Below are positions 1-5,759 of a stretch of 20,774 nt of DNA, piece after piece. The translations under genes and the position numbers were made by a program. The notes under the pieces are model-generated. The model was not told the origin of the DNA. It did no database searches and was given only the letters and a program-made list of their open reading frames with translations. Each line of letters begins with the position of its first letter. Positions within the stretch are counted from its first letter, which is position 1. Source of the stretch: JBOGFC01 sp050742155 (GTDB taxonomy: Bacteria > Actinomycetota > Acidimicrobiia > Spongiisociales > JALYHC01); assembly GCA_050742155.1 (NCBI GenBank), contig JBOGFC010000193.1:1-20774 (forward strand), in the 5' to 3' direction.

Positions 1-40
1 TGTGAAATGGCCCGCCGGCGGTCCGTAACTCACGCAAGAA
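1..40. repeat. Intergenic repeat, copy 1 (partial at window edge)
   Basis: Positions 1-32 match 4980-5011 at 29 of 32 bases. Both copies contain the perfect palindrome CCGCCGGCGG. The arm at 29-40 (CTCACGCAAGAA) is the exact reverse complement of the arm at 4972-4983 beside copy 2, so the full element probably has inverted arms around a GC-rich core. Its left arm would lie off the window. It sits 30 bp downstream of the end of modB. Both copies are non-coding, so a small dispersed intergenic repeat is the likeliest reading. Confidence 0.55.
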
Positions 41-69
41 CGGGACGGGGAGGGGGCGGCGGAGGGGGC

Positions 70-846
70 TCACGCCGGCCCCCAGAGCCGTCCCCGCATG
101 GCGACCAGCACCGACAGCGCCAGTGCCACCAGCACAAGCGAGAGGAGGATCGCCCCCTCGGGGTCGGTCTGCTGCACCTCGTAGACCGCCAGGGGGAGGG
201 TCTGGGTACGCCCGCGCAGGTTGCCGGCGAACATCAGGGTGGCCCCGAACTCTCCCAATGCCCGGGCCCAGGCCAGCACCAGACCGGCCCCGAGGTGGGG
301 ACGCAGAAGCGGAAGGGTGACTCGCCGCAGCACGTACCAGCGGGAGGCTCCCAAGGTGGCGCCCGCCTGCTCCAAACGCGGGTCCAGCGAGCGCAGGCCG
401 GCTTCGACGGTCAACACCAGCAGCGGGAAGGACACGAAGGCGGCCGCCACCACCGCTCCGGCGGTGGTGAACGGAAGCCGCAGGCCGAGGCCCTCCAGCA
501 GGCCCCCCAGCAGGCCTCGCCTTCCCAGGGCGGCCAGCAGGCCCACCCCTCCCACCACCGGGGGCAGCACCAGTGGGAGCACCACCAGCGCTCGTACCAG
601 CCGCCTCCCGGGCAAGCGGGCTCGGGCCAGCACCCAGGCCACCGGCGCCCCCAGCACCAGGACGAGCACCACCGCCCACACCGAGACCACCGCCGAGACT
701 CGCAGGGCCTCGAGCGTCGTCTCCGAGCCGAGCTGCCCCACCAGGGACCAGGGCGCCCGGCCCAGCAGGCCGGCCAGCGGGATGGTGGCGAAGGCCACCC
801 CCAGCGCGGCGAGGATGCCCACCAGAGGCGGGGTGCGGACGATCAC
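70..846 (-). CDS. modB: Molybdate ABC transporter permease ModB
   Basis: This is the inner-membrane channel subunit of a molybdate/tungstate importer, 258 residues and so of normal family length. Hydrophobic segments run from about residue 8 to 28, 50 to 75, 84 to 108, 128 to 150, 185 to 205 and 232 to 250. The ATPase-contacting EAA loop is at about residues 157-184 (RLEQAGATLGASRW followed by LPLLRPHLG). The GTG start is chosen because its GTGA overlaps the TGA stop of modA and the protein then begins just before the first membrane helix. The open frame extends much further upstream, but that part is antisense to modA's frame and has no family similarity. No ATPase gene (modC) follows before the window edge; it may lie beyond position 1 or elsewhere. 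Confidence 0.93.
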   Translation of the reverse strand: MIVRTPPLVGILAALGVAFATIPLAGLLGRAPWSLVGQLGSETTLEALRVSAVVSVWAVVLVLVLGAPVAWVLARARLPGRRLVRALVVLPLVLPPVVGGVGLLAALGRRGLLGGLLEGLGLRLPFTTAGAVVAAAFVSFPLLVLTVEAGLRSLDPRLEQAGATLGASRWYVLRRVTLPLLRPHLGAGLVLAWARALGEFGATLMFAGNLRGRTQTLPLAVYEVQQTDPEGAILLSLVLVALALSVLVAMRGRLWGPA

Positions 847-1583
847 GGCGGGGGAAGGAACCCGAAGGAGCGGAGAACCCCCTGGCCTTCCTCCAGTACG
901 TAGGCGACGAAGCGGGCGGCCAGCTCGCGGTCGCTGGTTACGGCCACCACCGCGATCGAATATCTCACGGTGACGTTGAGAGCGGCCGGGATCTCCACCA
1001 CCCCAAGCCGGGGGACGACCTGCTCGGTGAGGTCGGTCCGGTAGACGATGCCGGCGTCGGCCTCCCCCAGCAAGACCTTCTGGACCACCCCCTTCACGTC
1101 CTGTTCGTTGGAGACCACATTGGCCTGGGCCGCTCCCGAGATGCCCGCCTCGCTCAGTGCCCGGCGGGCGTAGTCGCCGGCCGGGACGCCCGGCGCCGCC
1201 AGCACCACATCGATCCCGGGTGCCGCCAGGTCCTGGAGGCTGGAGACGCCGCCCGAGCGGGGCGTTATGACCACCAGCCGGTTGCCGGCGAAGACGGTCC
1301 GGTTCAGTATCCCCGGCTGCTCCTCGACCCGGTCGATCCACCGCTCATCGGCCGACGCGAAGACATCGGCCGGCGCCCCCTCCCCGATCTGGGTGGCCAG
1401 GCCGCTGGAGGGGCCGAGGCTCAGCGTCACGGTCACCTCTGGGTGGGTCTCCTCGAACCGATCGGCGATCTCGGTGAAGGCCTCGGCCAGCGAGGCGGCG
1501 GCGAACACGGTTAGCTGCTCCTCGGATCCACGGGCACACGAGGCGAGCAGCAGGATGGCCGCCAGCCCCACCCAGGTCCTCAT
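843..1583 (-). CDS. modA: Molybdate-binding lipoprotein ModA
   Basis: This is the extracellular substrate-binding protein of the molybdate ABC transporter, 246 residues. A lipoprotein signal peptide ends in the lipobox LASC with the modified cysteine at residue 16. The mature part opens with the ModA hallmark LTVFAAASLAEAF and continues with a Ser-containing oxyanion-binding loop (LGPSSGLATQI) and GAPADVFASAD. Later family motifs are VLAAPGVPAGDYARRAL and GEADAGIVYRTD. Its ATG overlaps the stop of the upstream regulator (ATGA), and its TGA overlaps the GTG of modB, so the three genes are translationally coupled. Molybdate rather than tungstate or another oxyanion cannot be decided from sequence alone. 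Confidence 0.94.
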   Translation of the reverse strand: MRTWVGLAAILLLASCARGSEEQLTVFAAASLAEAFTEIADRFEETHPEVTVTLSLGPSSGLATQIGEGAPADVFASADERWIDRVEEQPGILNRTVFAGNRLVVITPRSGGVSSLQDLAAPGIDVVLAAPGVPAGDYARRALSEAGISGAAQANVVSNEQDVKGVVQKVLLGEADAGIVYRTDLTEQVVPRLGVVEIPAALNVTVRYSIAVVAVTSDRELAARFVAYVLEEGQGVLRSFGFLPPP

Positions 1584-1972
1584 TGCGGCACTTCGACGAT
1601 GACGTTGGTCGCCTTGACAGCGGCGATCACCTCCATGCCGGGCCGCAGGCCGAGCTCATCAACCGCCTCCCGGGTGGTGAGGGCCACCACCCGGTGCGGG
1701 CCGGAGAGGATCTCCACGGTGGCCACCAGCCGATCTCTCTTGACGGCGGTGACCACCCCGGGAAAGTGGTTGCGGGTGCTGCGGGCGGCCACCGGAGCCT
1801 GCTGGGGACGTCGCTCGGCGAGGAGGCGGGTCACCTCGCTGATGGGAATGAGCCGCTGTCCCCCCACGCTCCTCACCGCCCGGAGCCGTCCCTGCCGCTC
1901 CCAGCGGCGCAGGGTCTCCACCCGCACCCCGAGGATGGCAGCCGCCTCACCGATGCGGTAGCGCTCCTCCAT
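1580..1972 (-). CDS. Molybdenum-responsive regulator (MerR-like HTH plus Mop/TOBE domain)
   Basis: A 130-residue protein with two parts. The N-terminus, about residues 4-52, is a MerR/excisionase-type winged helix-turn-helix (YRIGEAAAILGVRVETLRRWERQGRL, then GGQRLIPISEV). The C-terminus, about residues 65-128, is a single Mop/TOBE oxyanion-binding domain (RNHFPGVVTAVKRDRLVATVEI ending KATNVIVEVP). Mop domains bind molybdate or tungstate, so the protein probably controls the coupled modAB genes in response to metal. This is a compact alternative to E. coli ModE, which has a different HTH and two Mop units. The start could be ATG at 1972, GTG at 1975 or TTG at 1978. A TATGAT box ends 8 bases before the ATG and no Shine-Dalgarno is visible, which suggests a leaderless mRNA starting near the GTG/ATG. 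Confidence 0.85.
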   Translation of the reverse strand: MEERYRIGEAAAILGVRVETLRRWERQGRLRAVRSVGGQRLIPISEVTRLLAERRPQQAPVAARSTRNHFPGVVTAVKRDRLVATVEILSGPHRVVALTTREAVDELGLRPGMEVIAAVKATNVIVEVPQ

Positions 1973-1980
1973 CACCAAGC

Positions 1981-2002
1981 ATCATAGGGTAGAGGACCCC
2001 TA
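1981..2002 (-). promoter_or_regulatory. Probable leaderless promoter and possible operator of the mod operon
   Basis: On the minus strand TATGAT (plus 1981-1986) matches the -10 consensus at five of six bases. It lies 8 bases before the ATG of the molybdate regulator, the spacing expected of a leaderless transcript. The -35 region is weak. An inverted repeat TAGGG (1985-1989)/CCCTA (1998-2002) overlaps the box and the spacer and could be an autoregulatory operator. Inference only. Confidence 0.4.
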
Positions 2003-2017
2003 ACGCCAGAGAAAACC

Positions 2018-3475
2018 TTACTGTTTGCTCTGAAAACCTCCCTTTTCCCGGACGAGCTGCGAGACCAGCCGGGGGTCCGCCTTGCCGCCGGTGGCCTTCA
2101 TCACCTCTCCGACGAAGAAGCCGATCAGCTGCTGCTCGCCGGCCTGCAGCCGAACCAGCTCCTTCGGGTGGGCGCCCAGCACGGCCTCCACCTGGGGAGC
2201 GAGGGCGGCGCGATCGGAGACCTGGAGGAGGTCCCGGCCTTCGGCGACCTGGCGGGGCGATCCCTCGCCGGCCATCACCCGTCCCAGCACCTCTTTGGCG
2301 GCAGTGGAGGAGAGCTCTGCCTGCTCGGCCATGGCCGCCAACTCGGCCAGGTGTGCTCCGGTCAGCGACATCTCGGCGAGGGCCAACCCCTCCCGCCGCA
2401 GCTGAGCGACCACCTCCCCGGTGAGCCAGTTGGCCACCAACGTCCGATCTCCTCCCGCCTCCACGGCCTGCTCGAACAGATCCCCCAGCCCGGCCGTCTC
2501 CGCCAGCAGGGCGGCGGTGGGGAAATCGAGCCCCAACTCCCGGTAACGGGCCCGCCGCCGGGCCGGCAGAGACGGGAGCGAGGCGGCGATCCGTTTCTCC
2601 CAGCTCGCCCCCAGCCCGACCGGGAGGAGATCCGGCTCGGAAAAGTACCGGTAGTCGAACGCCTCCTCCTTGACCCGGCCGCGGCGGGTCACTCCGGTCC
2701 CCTCGTCCCAGTGGCGGGTCTCTTGGACTACCGGCTCTCCGGCCTCCAGGAGCGCCCGCTGGCGCTCTGCCTCGAAGGCCAACGCCCGCTGCAACGAACG
2801 GGTGGAGTTCATGTTCTTGATCTCCACCTTGGTGCCGTATCGCTTGCGACCTTTCGGGCGCAGCGAGATGTTGGCGTCGAAACGGACACTGCCCTCCTCG
2901 AGCCGGGCATCGGAGACCCCGATCGCCAGGAGGATGGCCCGCAGCTCGTGGGCATAGGTGCGCGCCTCCTCCGGGGAGCGGAGGTCCGGCTCGCTGACCA
3001 CCTCCACCAGCGGAACTCCCGAGCGGTTGAAGTCGAGCAGCGTCTCGCCGCCCGCCGAGATCCGTCCCCCCGCTCCGAGGTGGAGGATCTTGCCGGTGTC
3101 CTCCTCCAGGTGCACTCGAGTGATGCCCACCCGCCGTGACCCTCCGTCCAGCTCCACCTCCAGGCGGCCGCCCACGCACAGCGGAAGGTCGTATTGGGAA
3201 ATCTGGTAGTTCTTGGGAAGGTCCGGGTAGAAGTAGTTCTTGCGGTGGAAGACCGAGTGTCGGGCGATCCGGCACTCGAGCGCCAGCCCCAGCGCCACGG
3301 TCATCTCGATGGCCCGCCGGTTGGGGACCGGCAGGGCACCGGGCAGGCCCAAGCAGATCGGGCAGACGTTGGTGTTGGGCTCTGCCCCGAAAACCGCTGG
3401 ACAGGAGCAGAACATCTTCGAGGCGGTGAGCAGTTCGACGTGGGTCTCCACCCCGATGGTCGCCTCGTAGGCCAT
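2018..3475 (-). CDS. gatB: Aspartyl/glutamyl-tRNA(Asn/Gln) amidotransferase subunit B
   Basis: This is the kinase/amidotransferase subunit of GatCAB. It phosphorylates the glutamyl (or aspartyl) group on misacylated tRNA and then amidates it with ammonia from GatA. It has 485 residues, normal for the family. The protein opens with MAYEATIGVETHVELLT and has the zinc-type cysteine set C23, C25, C38 and C41 (CSC and CPIC). The conserved HRKNYFYPDLPKNYQISQ motif follows, then EDTGKILH and DFNRSGVPLVEVVSEPD in the cradle domain. The C-terminal third is the YqeY-like tRNA-binding tail. Its ATG shares one base with the TGA of gatA, so it is translationally coupled. Its presence implies that the organism makes Gln-tRNA and/or Asn-tRNA by the indirect route. 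Confidence 0.97.
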   Translation of the reverse strand: MAYEATIGVETHVELLTASKMFCSCPAVFGAEPNTNVCPICLGLPGALPVPNRRAIEMTVALGLALECRIARHSVFHRKNYFYPDLPKNYQISQYDLPLCVGGRLEVELDGGSRRVGITRVHLEEDTGKILHLGAGGRISAGGETLLDFNRSGVPLVEVVSEPDLRSPEEARTYAHELRAILLAIGVSDARLEEGSVRFDANISLRPKGRKRYGTKVEIKNMNSTRSLQRALAFEAERQRALLEAGEPVVQETRHWDEGTGVTRRGRVKEEAFDYRYFSEPDLLPVGLGASWEKRIAASLPSLPARRRARYRELGLDFPTAALLAETAGLGDLFEQAVEAGGDRTLVANWLTGEVVAQLRREGLALAEMSLTGAHLAELAAMAEQAELSSTAAKEVLGRVMAGEGSPRQVAEGRDLLQVSDRAALAPQVEAVLGAHPKELVRLQAGEQQLIGFFVGEVMKATGGKADPRLVSQLVREKGGFQSKQ

Positions 3476-4956
3476 CAACCGAGCTCCGAGGTTGCCAGGG
3501 CCGGGCGCTGCGTGAAGCCGGCCAGGCGCTCGACGGCCCGGGCGGCTTGGAAGAGGACCTCCTCGCCCAGGGCGGGGGCCATCAGTTGGAGGCCGACCGG
3601 AAGGCCCGAAGAGTCGAGGGCCACCGGCACCGAGATGGCCGGGTGGCCGGCCAGATTGGAAGGGATGGTGCACACGTCCGACAGGTACATGGCCAGCGGA
3701 TCCTGCGTCCTGGTCCCCAGGGGGAAAGCGGTGGTGGGGCTGGTCGGCGAGGCGAGCACATCGGCTTCCTCGTAGGCGCGAGCGAAGTCCCGCGTCACCA
3801 TCGTCCGCACTCGCTGTGCCTGGCCGTAGAAGGCCTCGTAGTAGCCCGCCGACAGCGCGTAGGTCCCGAGGAGGATGCGCCGCTTCACCTCCGGGCCGAA
3901 GCCGGCCGCCCGGGTGCGGGCCATCATCTCCTCGGCGGTGGCCCCCTCCACGCGCAGCCCGTAGCGGACCCCGTCGTAGCGGGCCAGGTTGGCCGAGGCC
4001 TCGGCCGGGGCGATCAGGTAATACGCGCTAAGGGCGTACTCCAGGGAGGGCAAGGACACCTCGACCAGCTTGGCACCGGCCTCTTCCAGCGCTTCCAGGG
4101 CGCTCCGGCAGGCCGCCGCCACCTCCGCATCGATCCCCTGCCCGCTCAACTCCTTCACCACCCCCACCCGCAGCCCGTCGATGCCCCGGTCCAGGCCAAC
4201 CGACAGGTGGGGTACCTCACCCGGATACGAGGTGGCATCCAGTGGATCGTGCCCGGCCACCGCCTCGAGCAACAGGGCGGCATCCTCCACCGTGCGGGCG
4301 ATCGGCCCGATCTGATCCAGGGAAGAGGCGAAGGCCACCAGGCCGTAGCGACTGACCAGCCCGTAGGTGGGCTTCATCCCCACCACCCCGCAAAGGGAAG
4401 CGGGCTGGCGAATGGAACCGCCGGTGTCGGACCCGAGCGCGGCCAGGGCCGAGCCGGCCGCCACCGCCGCTGCCGACCCGCCCGATGAGCCGCCGGGAAC
4501 CAGCTCGGGATCCCATGGGTTGCGGGTGGGGCCGTAGGCGGAGTTCTCGGTGGAAGAGCCCATGGCGAACTCGTCCAGGTTGGTCTTACCCACCACGACC
4601 GCCCGGCCGGCCCGCAACCGACTCACCACGGTGGCGTCGTAGGGCGGCCGGTAGCCGGCCAGGATCCGCGAGGAACAGGTGGTCTGCACACCCCTGGTGA
4701 CCATGTTGTCCTTGAGCGCCACCGGGATGCCCTGGAGCGCCCCGGCGTCCTCGCCACGGGCGAAGGCCCGGTCGGCCTCCTCGGCCGCCCGTCCGGCCCC
4801 CTGGTGGTCGATGGTCAGGTAGGCATGCAGGTGCGCCTCGGTGGCCCCCGCCCGGGCCAGCACCGCCTCGAGGAGCTCCACGGCGCTCAGCTCGCCGGAA
4901 CGCAGCCGCCGGGCCGCCTCGACCAGCGTGTGGCCGGCCGGGTCGCCGCCGCTCAC
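3475..4956 (-). CDS. gatA: Glutamyl-tRNA(Gln) amidotransferase subunit A
   Basis: This is the amidase-signature glutaminase that releases ammonia from glutamine for GatB, 493 residues. The Ser-cisSer-Lys triad is visible as Lys82 (VALKDNM), Ser157 (VPGGSSGGS) and Ser181 (SDTGGSIRQP), with the same spacing as in characterised GatA proteins. The GTG at 4956 is the only plausible start. It follows a purine-rich stretch and gives the usual N-terminus, about 75 residues before the KDN motif. Frames extending further upstream run through the structured intergenic repeat and then antisense into gatC. The stop overlaps the gatB start. gatC lies 115 bp upstream, an unusual distance because these two genes are normally adjacent or overlapping. 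Confidence 0.96.
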   Translation of the reverse strand: MSGGDPAGHTLVEAARRLRSGELSAVELLEAVLARAGATEAHLHAYLTIDHQGAGRAAEEADRAFARGEDAGALQGIPVALKDNMVTRGVQTTCSSRILAGYRPPYDATVVSRLRAGRAVVVGKTNLDEFAMGSSTENSAYGPTRNPWDPELVPGGSSGGSAAAVAAGSALAALGSDTGGSIRQPASLCGVVGMKPTYGLVSRYGLVAFASSLDQIGPIARTVEDAALLLEAVAGHDPLDATSYPGEVPHLSVGLDRGIDGLRVGVVKELSGQGIDAEVAAACRSALEALEEAGAKLVEVSLPSLEYALSAYYLIAPAEASANLARYDGVRYGLRVEGATAEEMMARTRAAGFGPEVKRRILLGTYALSAGYYEAFYGQAQRVRTMVTRDFARAYEEADVLASPTSPTTAFPLGTRTQDPLAMYLSDVCTIPSNLAGHPAISVPVALDSSGLPVGLQLMAPALGEEVLFQAARAVERLAGFTQRPALATSELG

Positions 4957-4971
4957 CCTTGCCCCCAGCGC

Positions 4972-5047
4972 TTCTTGCGTGAGAAATGACCCGCCGGCGG
5001 TCCGGAACTCATACGAGTTCGGGAAAGGCCGGCCCAGCGGGCCGGCC
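4972..5047. repeat. Intergenic repeat, copy 2, with stacked hairpins between gatC and gatA
   Basis: The 115-bp gatC-gatA gap contains repeat copy 2: arm at 4972-4983, core at 4980-5011 matching 1-32. Three self-complementary units follow one another. These are the palindrome CCGCCGGCGG (4991-5000), a stem GAACTC-ATAC-GAGTTC (5005-5020) that extends outward past one G-G mismatch, and a perfect 9-bp stem GGCCGGCCC (5027-5035) with a three-base loop and its complement (5039-5047). There is no T-run on either strand, so a classical terminator is unlikely. An RNA-stability, attenuation or repetitive-element role is possible. Confidence 0.55.
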
Positions 5048-5071
5048 GAGGGGCCGACGCGCGGCCTCCGC

Positions 5072-5368
5072 TCACCCTTGCTCCTCCTCCAAGATGCGAG
5101 GGACGCGGAAGAAGCCCTCGAACCGATCGGGGGCCTCGGCCAGGACCTCCTCCCGGTCGAGGCAGCCTGCGACCTGGTCGGCACGGAAGGCGCTCTCGAT
5201 CGACAGCGGGTGCGAGGTGGGCGGCACGTCCTCGGCGGGCAAGGCCTGCACCCGGGTGGCATGCTCGAGGATCACCTCCAGCTGTCCCCGGTAGAGCTGC
5301 AGCTCTTCCTCGGCGAGGTCCAGTCGGGCCAGCCGGGCCACGTGGGCGATATCGATCTCGACGGGCAT
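5072..5368 (-). CDS. gatC: Glutamyl-tRNA(Gln) amidotransferase subunit C
   Basis: This is the small scaffold subunit that wraps around GatA and joins it to GatB, 98 residues. It starts MPVEIDIAHVARLARLDLAEEELQLY, the family pattern of helices with the 'I-x-H-VA-LARL-L' core. It ends with the typical 'R.P.ILEEEQG' tail that inserts between partners. The gene is first of gatC-gatA-gatB, with a 42-bp gap to the NIPSNAP-like gene upstream. A TACGAT box nine bases before the ATG may give gatCAB its own leaderless promoter. Confidence 0.95.
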   Translation of the reverse strand: MPVEIDIAHVARLARLDLAEEELQLYRGQLEVILEHATRVQALPAEDVPPTSHPLSIESAFRADQVAGCLDREEVLAEAPDRFEGFFRVPRILEEEQG

Positions 5369-5377
5369 CCCGGCACA

Positions 5378-5383
5378 ATCGTA
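5378..5383 (-). promoter_or_regulatory. Possible -10 box for gatC
   Basis: On the minus strand TACGAT fits TANNNT and lies nine bases before the gatC ATG, with no clear Shine-Dalgarno between. The -35 region is poor. Just upstream, a 7-bp stem-loop (CGGCCGG 5403-5409 with CCGGCCG 5415-5421) spans the stop codon of the NIPSNAP-like gene. This could separate its transcript from gatC. Weak evidence. Confidence 0.25.
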
Positions 5384-5410
5384 GGGGCGATCTGCCCTGG
5401 GTCGGCCGGG

Positions 5411-5725
5411 TCAGCCGGCCGGCGGCACCTCCACCGGCGTCATCACGACGTGCTCACTTTTCACGATCAGGCGGGCCGGGTCGGGCTCCAGGCTCTTGCG
5501 GGCCGGGGACTCGTAGTAGGCACGATCCTTGGACTCGAAGCTCTCCGGCCCCTCGTAGCTGATGATCCAGATGAAGCGGCTGTCCTGCTCCACCGTCCAG
5601 GCTCCGTCCACCCGGAACCCCTGCGCCCGCCGCAGCGGCGCGACCTCGTTCCGCCACTCCTCCACGAACTCTGCCAGTTTTCCGTCCTCGACCTGATACA
5701 TCCTCAACTGGGCCAACTCGGCCAT
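5411..5725 (-). CDS. NIPSNAP-like small alpha/beta-barrel protein
   Basis: A 104-residue soluble protein starting MAELAQLRMYQVEDGKLAEFVEEWRNEVAPLRRAQGF. The pattern of an edge strand (LRMYQV), a helix ending in the W-x-x-E-V-x-P-L segment, then W-x-x-x-x-x-x-R-F-I-W-I-I-S-Y is that of NIPSNAP and related dimeric ferredoxin-like barrels. Their members include enzymes and proteins of unknown role; no catalytic residue can be assigned. The ATG at 5725 is preceded by a strong GGAAGGAG ribosome binding site on the minus strand. Only 34 bp separate it from the divergent GH57 gene. It reads toward gatC and may be the first gene of that transcript. Confidence 0.75.
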   Translation of the reverse strand: MAELAQLRMYQVEDGKLAEFVEEWRNEVAPLRRAQGFRVDGAWTVEQDSRFIWIISYEGPESFESKDRAYYESPARKSLEPDPARLIVKSEHVVMTPVEVPPAG

Positions 5726-5759
5726 CCGGCTCCTTCCCCCGGCGTGGTAGACAGGCTGC

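Noticed and set aside
7..903. Open frame of about 298 codons on the plus strand
   Set aside because: It is the complement of modB/modA, with Gln/His/Gly/Pro-rich composition typical of antisense frames in GC-rich coding DNA.
847..1341. In-frame extension of modB upstream of the GTG at 846 to an ATG at 1341
   Set aside because: It would lie out of frame over modA, is Gly/Arg-rich with no family similarity, and would remove the normal GTGA coupling with modA.
5027..5047. Perfect GC hairpin as a rho-independent terminator
   Set aside because: No T-run follows on either strand, and gatA and gatB need to be expressed with gatC.
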